Assembly (NCBI GenBank): GCA_964473465.1
Contig: CAYYPE010000001.1
Span: forward strand, 310,001 to 374,000
Source of the DNA: CALHRB01 sp964473465
GTDB lineage: Bacteria; Bacteroidota; Ignavibacteria; Kapaibacteriales; UBA2268
Length of the DNA stretch: 64,000 bases
Direction of reading: 5' to 3'
The notes beneath the pieces were generated by a model. That model was not told the DNA's origin. It worked only from the letters and a program-made list of their open reading frames with translations, and did not search any database. Of the stretch, positions 34,476 to 42,119 are shown piece after piece. Every line of letters begins with the position of its first letter. The first letter of the stretch is position 1. The position numbers and the translations under genes were made by a program.

Positions 34476-35678
34476 ATGAATTTGAGAAGTGTAACAATTT
34501 CGGTTTTTGTTGCAACTTTATTACTGGTAATGGTCAGTTGTAATGTTGATAACAGCAACAGTCCATCCAGCAGTACAACAAAAACAGAACTCACAAAACC
34601 CGGATTTAATGACCAATACATTATTGTATTGAACGACAGCAAGGATGCAAACTCATTATCATATATTTCGCCTGACGTAAATGCCAGAATGATTCTATCT
34701 TCCAATGGGATACCGTCAGAGGCTTTAATTTTCGTTTATGATAAAGTTTTAAACGGATTTGCCGCAAAAATGAGTCTTGAGCAAGCCAATAAACTTGCTT
34801 CAGATCCGAGAGTAAGCTATGTTGAGCCTGATCAGGAAGTAAAATTGCCTGAGGACATGATTGAAAATGTTGATATGAAAAAAGATCAAACCCAGACTCA
34901 GACCACACCATGGGGAATTAGCTATGTTGGTGGTTTCATTAATTCCTCAACTATTTCCAATGTAGCATGGATTCTTGATACTGGAGTTTATCTAACTCAT
35001 TCGGATTTAAATGTTGTTACAAGTCGTTGCACAACATTTGTAACAAGCGGGGAAGATGCCAGAACAGCAAATGATTTACATGGTCATGGTACTCACGTTG
35101 CCGGAACAATTGCAGCAAAAAATAATACTATAGGAGTAGTAGGAGTTGCTGCCGGGGCAGGTGTTGTTGCAGTTAAGGTTTTAAATCGTTATGGCAGCGG
35201 GACATATTCACAGATTATATCAGGCTTGAATTATGTTGCAAGGTATGGTTCCAGAGGAGATGTTGTTAATATGAGTTTGGGCGGTTCAGCTTCCACTACT
35301 CTTGACAATGCAGTTAACAATTGTGCTTCTTATGGACTATATATCGCAATTGCAGCCGGGAACTCATCGGCTAACGCAGGTAACTATTCACCAGCAAGAG
35401 TAAATGGAACTGGAATTTATACAGTATCAGCACATAACAGCAGTGGTTATTTTGCTTCATTTTCGAATTATGGTAATCCTCCAATTGATTATTGTGCACC
35501 TGGAGTTAGCGTATATTCTACCTACAAAGGCAACAGATATGCTACTATGAGTGGAACATCAATGGCAGCCCCGCATGTTGCTGGAATTCTTCTTGCAACA
35601 GGTGGACGAATAACAAACAGAGGAACAGTTTCCGGTGATAGGGATTCGTCTCCAGATCCACTTGCTTATCATAACTAA
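34476..35678 (+). CDS. Lipoprotein subtilisin-like serine protease (S8)
   Basis: The 400-residue protein has a lipoprotein signal (SVFVATLLLVMVSC, Cys22), an I9-type propeptide (DQYIIVLND through PRVSYVEPDQEV, about residues 46-122), and an S8 domain with Asp168 (WILDTGV), His204 (HGHGTHVAGTIAA) and Ser362 (SGTSMAAPHVAG). The Asn of the oxyanion hole is in AIAAGNSSANAG. It would be anchored in the envelope by lipid and made active by removing the propeptide. It lies alone between an exact Bacteroidota-type promoter and a terminator. Substrates are unknown. Confidence 0.95.
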   Translation: MNLRSVTISVFVATLLLVMVSCNVDNSNSPSSSTTKTELTKPGFNDQYIIVLNDSKDANSLSYISPDVNARMILSSNGIPSEALIFVYDKVLNGFAAKMSLEQANKLASDPRVSYVEPDQEVKLPEDMIENVDMKKDQTQTQTTPWGISYVGGFINSSTISNVAWILDTGVYLTHSDLNVVTSRCTTFVTSGEDARTANDLHGHGTHVAGTIAAKNNTIGVVGVAAGAGVVAVKVLNRYGSGTYSQIISGLNYVARYGSRGDVVNMSLGGSASTTLDNAVNNCASYGLYIAIAAGNSSANAGNYSPARVNGTGIYTVSAHNSSGYFASFSNYGNPPIDYCAPGVSVYSTYKGNRYATMSGTSMAAPHVAGILLATGGRITNRGTVSGDRDSSPDPLAYHN

Positions 35679-35709
35679 GTTCTATAAAAATATGTAAATA
35701 AAATATTTT

Positions 35710-35741
35710 AATCCGGCTCTTAATCAGAGTCGGATTTTTTA
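35710..35741 (+). terminator. Rho-independent terminator after the subtilase gene
   Basis: An 11-bp stem AATCCGGCTCT (35710-35720) / AGAGTCGGATT (35726-35736), with one G-T pair and a 5-base loop, is followed by TTTTTA. Confidence 0.9.
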
Positions 35742-35753
35742 TTATAATTATTT

Positions 35754-35783
35754 TTTGTGAAAATAAAAATTTTCTTATCTTTG
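35754..35783 (+). promoter_or_regulatory. Bacteroidota-type promoter of rpmI-rplT-pheS
   Basis: TTTG (35754-35757), an 18-base spacer and TATCTTTG (35776-35783) form a Bacteroidota-type promoter, one base tighter than the usual 19-21. The start would be near 35790, about 30 bases before rpmI. Confidence 0.65.
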
Positions 35784-35819
35784 TAGTTCTATTTTTTTCA
35801 AAAATAAATTTTTAGTGAA

Positions 35820-36017
35820 ATGCCAAAGATGAAAACGAAAGGCTCAGCTAAGAAAAGATTTAAGCTGACCGGAACGGGAAGAATAAAAAGAGAAAAGGCT
35901 TTCAAGAATCATATATTGACTAAGAAAAGCCGAAAAACGAAAAGAAACCTAAGGCAATCAGCCCTTGTTCATCCAGTTGATGAACCAAGAATCAAAAAGT
36001 TGATTGCATTAGCATAA
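35820..36017 (+). CDS. rpmI: 50S ribosomal protein L35
   Basis: L35 binds 23S rRNA in the large subunit. The 65-residue basic protein has the family start PKMKTKGSAKKRFKLTGTG and a Lys/Arg-rich middle (NHILTKKSRKTKRNLRQ). It is first in an rpmI-rplT-pheS operon. In many bacteria infC precedes it, but here infC is not in the window. The gap before rplT has a few GC-rich bases but no clear autoregulatory fold that I can establish. Confidence 0.97.
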   Translation: MPKMKTKGSAKKRFKLTGTGRIKREKAFKNHILTKKSRKTKRNLRQSALVHPVDEPRIKKLIALA

Positions 36018-36091
36018 TTTTAATTTCTGCAGAAGGGGTTCAAGCGAAGCTCTCCCTGAGCAATTTTTTTATATTAAATTAAGGGGTTTAT

Positions 36092-36439
36092 ATGCCAAGA
36101 TCAAGAAATAAAGTAGCATCGCATAGGAAAAAGAAGAATTTCCTTAAACTTGCTAAAGGTTATTGGGGCAGAAGAAAAAATGTCTGGACAATAGCCAAAC
36201 ATCACATCGAAAAAGGCTTGCAATATGCTTATCGTGACCGAAGAGCCAAGAAAAGAACATTCCGCTCGCTCTGGATTGTCAGAATTAATGCTGCCGCAAG
36301 ATTGAATGGAACTACTTACTCCAGGCTGATGCACCTGCTGAAAGAAAAAAATATTAATATTAACAGAAAACTCTTAGCCTATTTTGCTATGAATAAGCCC
36401 GAGGTTTTCAAGTTAATAGTTGAACAGGCTAAAAATTAA
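36092..36439 (+). CDS. rplT: 50S ribosomal protein L20
   Basis: L20 is an early 23S rRNA assembly protein that in E. coli also represses its own operon. The 115-residue protein has the standard sequence (PRSRNKVASHRKKKNFLKLA, GYWGRRKNVWTIAKHHIEKG, WIVRINAAARLNGTTYSRLM). It lies 74 bases after rpmI with a good ribosome binding site (AAGGGG). pheS follows 23 bases on. Confidence 0.98.
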   Translation: MPRSRNKVASHRKKKNFLKLAKGYWGRRKNVWTIAKHHIEKGLQYAYRDRRAKKRTFRSLWIVRINAAARLNGTTYSRLMHLLKEKNININRKLLAYFAMNKPEVFKLIVEQAKN

Positions 36440-36462
36440 TATAATTCAATCACCTATTAAAA

Positions 36463-37476
36463 ATGCAGGAAGAAATCAAAAAACTCGAGGCTTCAATAAA
36501 GGAGGAATTATCCAATATTGATAGCCTCGATAAACTTGAAGCATTCAAATTGATTCATCTGGTAAAAAAAGGAACAGTTCAGTCTTTGTTCGAAAAACTC
36601 AAAGATGTTCCAAAAGAACTTAAACCTGAAACAGGCAAATTGTTGAATCAGTTAAAATCATTTGCCGAAACTGAATATCAAAATCTTAGGGAAAGGTTTG
36701 ATAAACAGAAAGAAACTACAACTGATTTAGACCTCACTTTGCCCGGCAGGAGAAATTTTAAAGGGACATTTCACCCGATAAATCAGACATTGACAAAAAT
36801 GGTCGAAATCTTTGTTTCTATGGGATTTGAAGTAGCCGAGGGACCGGACATCGAAGATACATATTATAATTTTGACGCTTTGAATTTTCCACCCGACCAT
36901 CCTGCAAGAGATATGCAGGACACATTCTTCATAGAAGGCGAGGGGAATTTGCTGCTCAGAACTCATACATCGCCTGTTCAGATAAGAGTTATGAAAAGTC
37001 AGAAACCTCCTATCCGATGCATTATGCCGGGCAGAGTTTATAGAAATGAAGCTATAAGTGCCCGTTCACTGGCTGAATTTCATCAAATCGAAGGTTTATA
37101 CATTAATAAAACGGTAACCTTTGCAGAATTAAAGGGTACTTTGATAGCCTTTGCAAAGAAAATGTACGGCGAGGAATCAAAATTCAGATATCGTCCCTCT
37201 TTCTTTCCGTTTACTGAGCCAAGTGCAGAACTCGACATAACATGTTTCCTTTGCAAAGGTAAGGGCTGTCGTGTTTGTAAATATTCGGGCTGGCTCGAAA
37301 TAGCAGGTTGCGGTATGGTTCATCCCAATGTTTTGAAAGCTGGAGGAATAGACCCCGAAGAATATACAGGATATGCTTTTGGTTTTGGAATTGAGCGGGT
37401 TACAATGCTCAAGACAGGCATAGATGATATACGATTGCTTTATGAAAATGATGTTCGTGTATTAAATCAATTCTAA
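36463..37476 (+). CDS. pheS: Phenylalanyl-tRNA synthetase alpha subunit
   Basis: PheS is the catalytic subunit of the alpha2-beta2 synthetase that charges tRNA-Phe. The 337-residue protein has an N-terminal coiled coil (binding tRNA), then class II motifs: motif 2 in MPGRVYRNEAISARSLAEFHQIEG, and motif 3 in GYAFGFGIERVTMLKTG. The region CFLCKGKGCRVCKYSGWLEIAGCGMVHPNVL has four Cys, a zinc-like insertion seen in some bacterial PheS. pheT is not downstream, so the two subunits are encoded apart. After it comes a 168-base gap that contains a palindrome and a -7 box for the polysaccharide genes. Confidence 0.96.
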   Translation: MQEEIKKLEASIKEELSNIDSLDKLEAFKLIHLVKKGTVQSLFEKLKDVPKELKPETGKLLNQLKSFAETEYQNLRERFDKQKETTTDLDLTLPGRRNFKGTFHPINQTLTKMVEIFVSMGFEVAEGPDIEDTYYNFDALNFPPDHPARDMQDTFFIEGEGNLLLRTHTSPVQIRVMKSQKPPIRCIMPGRVYRNEAISARSLAEFHQIEGLYINKTVTFAELKGTLIAFAKKMYGEESKFRYRPSFFPFTEPSAELDITCFLCKGKGCRVCKYSGWLEIAGCGMVHPNVLKAGGIDPEEYTGYAFGFGIERVTMLKTGIDDIRLLYENDVRVLNQF

Positions 37477-37564
37477 TTTTTTAACAAATCAATATATTCT
37501 GAATTTATTGATCGTAAAATAATACAATTTAAATACTTTTTGAAACAAATAGAATTATTCGATA

Positions 37565-37583
37565 TTGAATAATGATTATTCAA
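37565..37583. promoter_or_regulatory. 19-base perfect palindrome, candidate operator
   Basis: TTGAATAATGATTATTCAA is a perfect inverted repeat of 9-base arms around one G. It lies in the pheS to chain-length-regulator gap, about 10-30 bases upstream of the TAAATTTG -7 box, so it would overlap the -33 region and fits an operator for a dimeric regulator. Confidence 0.5.
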
Positions 37584-37591
37584 ATAAGTAT

Positions 37592-37599
37592 TAAATTTG
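37592..37599 (+). promoter_or_regulatory. Bacteroidota-type -7 box before the polysaccharide genes
   Basis: TAAATTTG matches TAnnTTTG. The nearest TTG (37565-37567, the first three bases of the palindrome) is 24 bases away, slightly longer than the optimum, so this promoter may be weak or need an activator. The start would be near 37606, about 39 bases before the ATG. Confidence 0.45.
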
Positions 37600-37644
37600 T
37601 ATTTTTTGATTATTTTAATGAAAATAAATTCTTCGGATTAAAAT

Positions 37645-38835
37645 ATGAGTGAACAAATTATTCCTGTGAATAACGAAAAAGAAAATATTGAAAAAACATC
37701 GGAAGGTATCCTCCTTGTTGCATTAATAATAAGGTATAAATGGTTTATTTTATTATTTACACTGATTGGAACATTAGTTGCCACAGTCATTGCTTTTATA
37801 CTGCCTAACTGGTATAGTGCAACAGCAAACGTTGTTCCTCCAAAAAGCACAAGTCTGGGTTTTGAAGGAATGATGAATAATCTGTCTTCAACCCTCAAAG
37901 ATATTGGACTTACAAAATTAGGCGGTAAAGGAGAAGGAGCATATAGTTTGCTTGTGATCCTAGATTCAAGAACCGTCAAGGATAGTATTATAAAAAAATA
38001 TAAATTAATGGAGAGATACGAAATTGAATCGGGAAGGATGGTTGATGTAAGAAAGGCTTTCGAGGAAAATTTAGAAATTGAAGCTGAAAAAGAAGGAAAT
38101 TATACAATAACTATAACAGACAAAGACCCAAAAGTAGCAGCAATGATGGCAAATGACTATGTTCAGATTGCCAATGGATTAGCTCAGAACTTATTCAATC
38201 TGGAATCAAGGGTCAACAGAGAATATTTACAGAAAAGGATAAATGCAACAGAGGAAAATATATCAAGAATTTCGGACTCAATAAGAATATATTCCCAGTC
38301 TAAATTAATTTTTTCACCACAAGATCAGGCAAAAGCTCTATCAACAGCTTTGATTGATTTGAAGGCTGAATTGATGAAACAAGAAATCATTCTGGATTTA
38401 TTAACCAATAAATATGGAAAAGATGATCCATACACGGTGATGCAAGCCGGTGTAATTAACCAACTAAAAACACAACTTTCAAACGCACAAAATCAGCCCG
38501 GATTTGGAGGAAATTTTGCTTTGAACAAAGCAGCTGAAGTTGGAATTGAATTTATGAGGCTTTATGCAGAATTCGAAACAATGAACAAGGTTAAAGCTTT
38601 TCTTATTCCTATGCTTGAGGAAGCCAGATTAAACGAAATACGGCAGACTCAATCCCTCTTTATTGTTGACAAGGCAATACCTCCGGATAAAAAAATAAAG
38701 CCAAAAAGATCACTAATAATATTAGGCTCAGCAGTGGGTTTGTTTTTATTATCTGTGATTTTTACTTTGATTTTTAACTCTTATAAAAGTTTTAGCAAAC
38801 AAGTCAAAAAAATCAATTCCGAAAACAATAATTAA
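37645..38835 (+). CDS. Wzz-type polysaccharide chain-length determinant protein
   Basis: The 396-residue protein has a membrane helix near the N-terminus (about residues 31-53, WFILLFTLIGTLVATVIAFIL) and one near the C-terminus (about 353-375, after the Pro-rich PPDKKIKPKRS), with a long helical periplasmic domain between. This is the Wzz/BexC polysaccharide co-polymerase layout. No cytoplasmic tyrosine kinase domain is fused. It sets the length of a polysaccharide made by Wzy-type polymerase. The next gene (O-antigen ligase-like) starts 8 bases on, so they form an operon. Confidence 0.88.
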   Translation: MSEQIIPVNNEKENIEKTSEGILLVALIIRYKWFILLFTLIGTLVATVIAFILPNWYSATANVVPPKSTSLGFEGMMNNLSSTLKDIGLTKLGGKGEGAYSLLVILDSRTVKDSIIKKYKLMERYEIESGRMVDVRKAFEENLEIEAEKEGNYTITITDKDPKVAAMMANDYVQIANGLAQNLFNLESRVNREYLQKRINATEENISRISDSIRIYSQSKLIFSPQDQAKALSTALIDLKAELMKQEIILDLLTNKYGKDDPYTVMQAGVINQLKTQLSNAQNQPGFGGNFALNKAAEVGIEFMRLYAEFETMNKVKAFLIPMLEEARLNEIRQTQSLFIVDKAIPPDKKIKPKRSLIILGSAVGLFLLSVIFTLIFNSYKSFSKQVKKINSENNN

Positions 38836-38843
38836 AAACGGGT

Positions 38844-40280
38844 TTGAACGGAGCTTTTAAAATAGAACTCAGGGATTTTCGGGAAAAGATCACAGTGGGG
38901 TCTGTCTCTATTCTTACTCTTTTAACTGCTGCTGCAATTTGGGCGGGTATTGATCAGGAATATGGTCTGATTGTTTTGGCTGGGATAGTTGGTATTTTAT
39001 TAATTTATGCTTTCATTAAACATCCGAAATTCTGGTTATACTTTGTAGCTGTTTTTTCAGGCACTTATTTCGTTGAGACAAAACCGGGAGTATCTGCTTA
39101 TGATGTAATCACGGGGATTTTTCTGCTGGGTGGACTTTTTTTCTGGTTAATATGGGTCATCGGAGTAAAAAAGGTAAGGCTTTTCAGGAATTCCGCCGAT
39201 AAGGCATTATTAATATTCTTTCTGTTTGCACCATTTAATGCAGTAATTGCAATTATTAACGAAGTCACTTTTCTTGATTGGGTTAGAGAATTTGGTTCTT
39301 ATGCAATGATTCTTTACTATTTTCCAATCAGGTATCATATACGAGAAAAGAAAGAAATAATAACTTTTTTAAGTTGTTTTTCAATTGCAGTTCTTTATTG
39401 CGTTTTCAATCAATTCTATGCATACAATCAGCGTGCAATAAGTATGGCAGTTTATGCATTTGAACTCGAGCGTTCCTTAAGAATCAATCAGACTTTATTC
39501 ACAGCGGCAACTATATTTGGGATGGTATTCACATTATATACTAAGAAACCAATTCTGAAGACTCTTTTGTTAATATTTACAGTCCTTTCGTTTGGAGCTT
39601 TGCTCGTTTCGTTTTCAAGGACTTTCTGGGTTATATTGATTGCAGTTATATTGATAATGATGTTTTATATTGACAAAAAATCGAGAATACAAATTCTAAC
39701 TGCCACAATTGTAATAATGGCGGCAATTTTTGGAATCGTCTATTTTGTTTTTAAGGAAAATACTGTTGTGATACTCAAGGTAGCAGAAAAGAGATTGACA
39801 TCCACAACAAAAGGACAGAAAGATGAGTCTGTGCAAATTAGATTCAGTGAATACGAAAAGGTATTTGATGGTATTTGGAATTATCCATTAGCTGGGAACG
39901 GTTTAGGAAAAAAAATTAGTTTTTTTGATCCTTTTGGTCTTTATACGATTAAAACGAATATTATTCATAACGGATACCTATGGTTTTTATTCAGGTTTGG
40001 AATACCAGCATCACTGCTAATTTTCTTCTTCTATTTATATTATCTATTTAAGTTAGAGAAATTAGCCCGTAAAACTGAGGATAAATTTACAAAAACTTTA
40101 TATTTAAGCTGTTTTATGCTGATGCTTTTAATGATAATATCAGATTTTACAAGTGCCCAATTTATGTATAGAGATGGTATATTTACGTCTGTTATAGCGA
40201 TTGCATTTGCTGAAAAATTTGTAAATTACAATCGAAACAATAATCAAATTGAACTAAGAAATGATAAACAATCTGGATAA
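38844..40280 (+). CDS. O-antigen ligase/polymerase (Wzy/WaaL)-like membrane protein
   Basis: The 478-residue protein has about 11-12 membrane segments and the large loop (SRTFWVILIAV through LAGNGLGKKI, about residues 250-360) that is typical of the O-antigen ligase family (Wzy_C). NIIHNGYLWFLFRFG matches the conserved C-terminal H-N-x-Y/W region. The start is TTG 38844, since no in-frame ATG is nearer and the preceding gene stops 8 bases upstream. It overlaps the PBP2 gene by 20 bases. It would join or polymerise a polysaccharide whose length is set by the upstream Wzz-type protein. Confidence 0.85.
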   Translation: MNGAFKIELRDFREKITVGSVSILTLLTAAAIWAGIDQEYGLIVLAGIVGILLIYAFIKHPKFWLYFVAVFSGTYFVETKPGVSAYDVITGIFLLGGLFFWLIWVIGVKKVRLFRNSADKALLIFFLFAPFNAVIAIINEVTFLDWVREFGSYAMILYYFPIRYHIREKKEIITFLSCFSIAVLYCVFNQFYAYNQRAISMAVYAFELERSLRINQTLFTAATIFGMVFTLYTKKPILKTLLLIFTVLSFGALLVSFSRTFWVILIAVILIMMFYIDKKSRIQILTATIVIMAAIFGIVYFVFKENTVVILKVAEKRLTSTTKGQKDESVQIRFSEYEKVFDGIWNYPLAGNGLGKKISFFDPFGLYTIKTNIIHNGYLWFLFRFGIPASLLIFFFYLYYLFKLEKLARKTEDKFTKTLYLSCFMLMLLMIISDFTSAQFMYRDGIFTSVIAIAFAEKFVNYNRNNNQIELRNDKQSG

Positions 40281-42111
40281 GACCAGAGGTGATTATGCCT
40301 CAAAAATAAGGCAGAATATATTTTTTGGTCTGACACTGCTTATATTTTCAATTTTTGTTATCAGGCTTGGCTATCTGCAACTGATCAAAGGTGGAAAATA
40401 CCGATCTGAAACAGAGACACAAAGTCTTAAGCAGGAAGTTGTTGAGCCTTTCAGAGGTAACATCTACGACAGAAATAATAACTTACTTGTTCATGGTGAG
40501 CCTTCTTATACTGTTAGATTGACACCGAACGAATTTAAAGAATATAACCTGAAATTACTTGCTTATTGCCTTGGTATGGACACAACATCTCTAATAAATA
40601 TACTATTGAAAAATAAAAGGTATTCACAGTTTGACCAGATCAAAATAGTGCGGGATGTTGAACCAAGCAAAATTGCATTGATAGAAGAACTCAGCGATAT
40701 TCTTCAAGGGATTGACGTCTCAATAGAAACCAAAAGACTATATGAATTTAAGGGCAATATGTCTCATATACTTGGTTACACCCGAGAAATCAGCATACCC
40801 CAGCTTGAAAGATATAGCTATTATAAAATGGGTGATGTCATAGGTCAGACCGGAATAGAATTTACTTATGAAAACTTTTTGAAGGGAACGAAAGGAGTTC
40901 GCTGGGTAGCAGTTGATAGATTGGGCAGGAAATCGGATTTTAATTCAGGAAAGAGTGATATACCCGTTAATAACGGATTCGATATCAAATTATCAGTTGA
41001 TAGAGATTTACAAGAAAAAGCAGAAGAATTGATGAGCGACAAGCGAGGAGCTGTTGTTGCCATTGAACCATCGAGCGGAGAAGTTTTGTGTCTTGTAAGT
41101 AAACCGGATTACGATTTACGGGTATTTGCGGGAAACACAAAAAATAATTTTTACGGCGAATTGGAAGCTGATAAAGATAAGCCACTATTCAATAGGGCAC
41201 TTCAGGCTGCTTACCCACCCGGTTCAACTTGGAAAATGCTTGTTGCAATAGCCGGACTTAACGAGGGACTTATTAATGAAAATTCAACAATATTCTGCGG
41301 TGGTTCCTTTAATTACGGGAACAGGAGTTATGGCTGTCATGGTTCTCATGGCTCGGTAAATGTAAGAAAGGCTATACAGGCGTCATGCAATGTGTTTTTC
41401 TATAATTTAGCTCTTAAAATCGGGATTGAAAAACTTGGCAAGTATGGAAAAATGTTTGGCTTCGGAGAGCTTTCGAAGATTGATCTGCCTGCAGAAGGCA
41501 AGGGAATAATGCCAACAATCGAATGGCTCGAAAAAAGATTTGGAAAAGGAAAATACCCAAAGGGAAGTATTGTAAATTATGGTATTGGGCAAGGCGAAAT
41601 ATCTGTTACACCACTTCAGATGGCAATATATACAGCGGCAATAGCCAACAAGGGTGTTATTTATCAACCCCACCTTGTCCGGGCGGTTAGGCGTGATTTG
41701 AGTGAAAAATGGAAAAACATTGATTATGATGTCAAAAGGTTAAATATAAATCCAAAAGTCTTTGATATAGTAATAAAGGGCATGTATGATGTGGTAAATA
41801 CTCCCGGAGGAACAGCTACTCATGCAATGTTACCTGATATAGCTATTTGTGGCAAGACCGGCACTGCTCAGAACCCACATGGAGATGATCATTCCTGGTT
41901 CGTTTGTTTTGCTCCAATGGAGAATCCTAAAATTGCTATTTGTGTTCTGGTGGAGAATGCAGGATTTGGAGCTACTGTTGCCGCTCCAATTGCAAGTCAA
42001 TTAGTTGATACCTATCTGAATAAACCAAAAAAACCTGTCAAACATAAGAATCTTGAACAGATGCAGGATTCAACAAAAAATTCAATAACGCAAAATGTAA
42101 AACCAAATTAA
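40261..42111 (+). CDS. mrdA: Penicillin-binding protein 2 (transpeptidase)
   Basis: This is a class B PBP2 that cross-links peptidoglycan during elongation with RodA. The 616-residue protein has one N-terminal membrane helix (about residues 19-40), a pedestal/dimerisation domain (VVEPFRGNIYDRNNNLLVHG) and a transpeptidase domain with Ser322-Xaa-Xaa-Lys325 (GSTWK), Ser375-Xaa-Asn377 (SCN) and Lys532-Thr-Gly534 (KTG). The C-terminal tail (about 585-616) is Lys/Asn-rich. mreC, mreD and rodA are not adjacent, which is unusual for this gene. Its start overlaps the O-antigen ligase gene by 20 bases, so it may be translationally coupled to it. Confidence 0.94.
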   Translation: MINNLDKTRGDYASKIRQNIFFGLTLLIFSIFVIRLGYLQLIKGGKYRSETETQSLKQEVVEPFRGNIYDRNNNLLVHGEPSYTVRLTPNEFKEYNLKLLAYCLGMDTTSLINILLKNKRYSQFDQIKIVRDVEPSKIALIEELSDILQGIDVSIETKRLYEFKGNMSHILGYTREISIPQLERYSYYKMGDVIGQTGIEFTYENFLKGTKGVRWVAVDRLGRKSDFNSGKSDIPVNNGFDIKLSVDRDLQEKAEELMSDKRGAVVAIEPSSGEVLCLVSKPDYDLRVFAGNTKNNFYGELEADKDKPLFNRALQAAYPPGSTWKMLVAIAGLNEGLINENSTIFCGGSFNYGNRSYGCHGSHGSVNVRKAIQASCNVFFYNLALKIGIEKLGKYGKMFGFGELSKIDLPAEGKGIMPTIEWLEKRFGKGKYPKGSIVNYGIGQGEISVTPLQMAIYTAAIANKGVIYQPHLVRAVRRDLSEKWKNIDYDVKRLNINPKVFDIVIKGMYDVVNTPGGTATHAMLPDIAICGKTGTAQNPHGDDHSWFVCFAPMENPKIAICVLVENAGFGATVAAPIASQLVDTYLNKPKKPVKHKNLEQMQDSTKNSITQNVKPN

Positions 42112-42119
42112 TCATTTGG

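Noticed and set aside
36018..36091. GC-richer patch between rpmI and rplT as a tRNA or strong terminator
   Set aside because: No cloverleaf can be formed, and the only stem (GCTC/GAGC) is four pairs.
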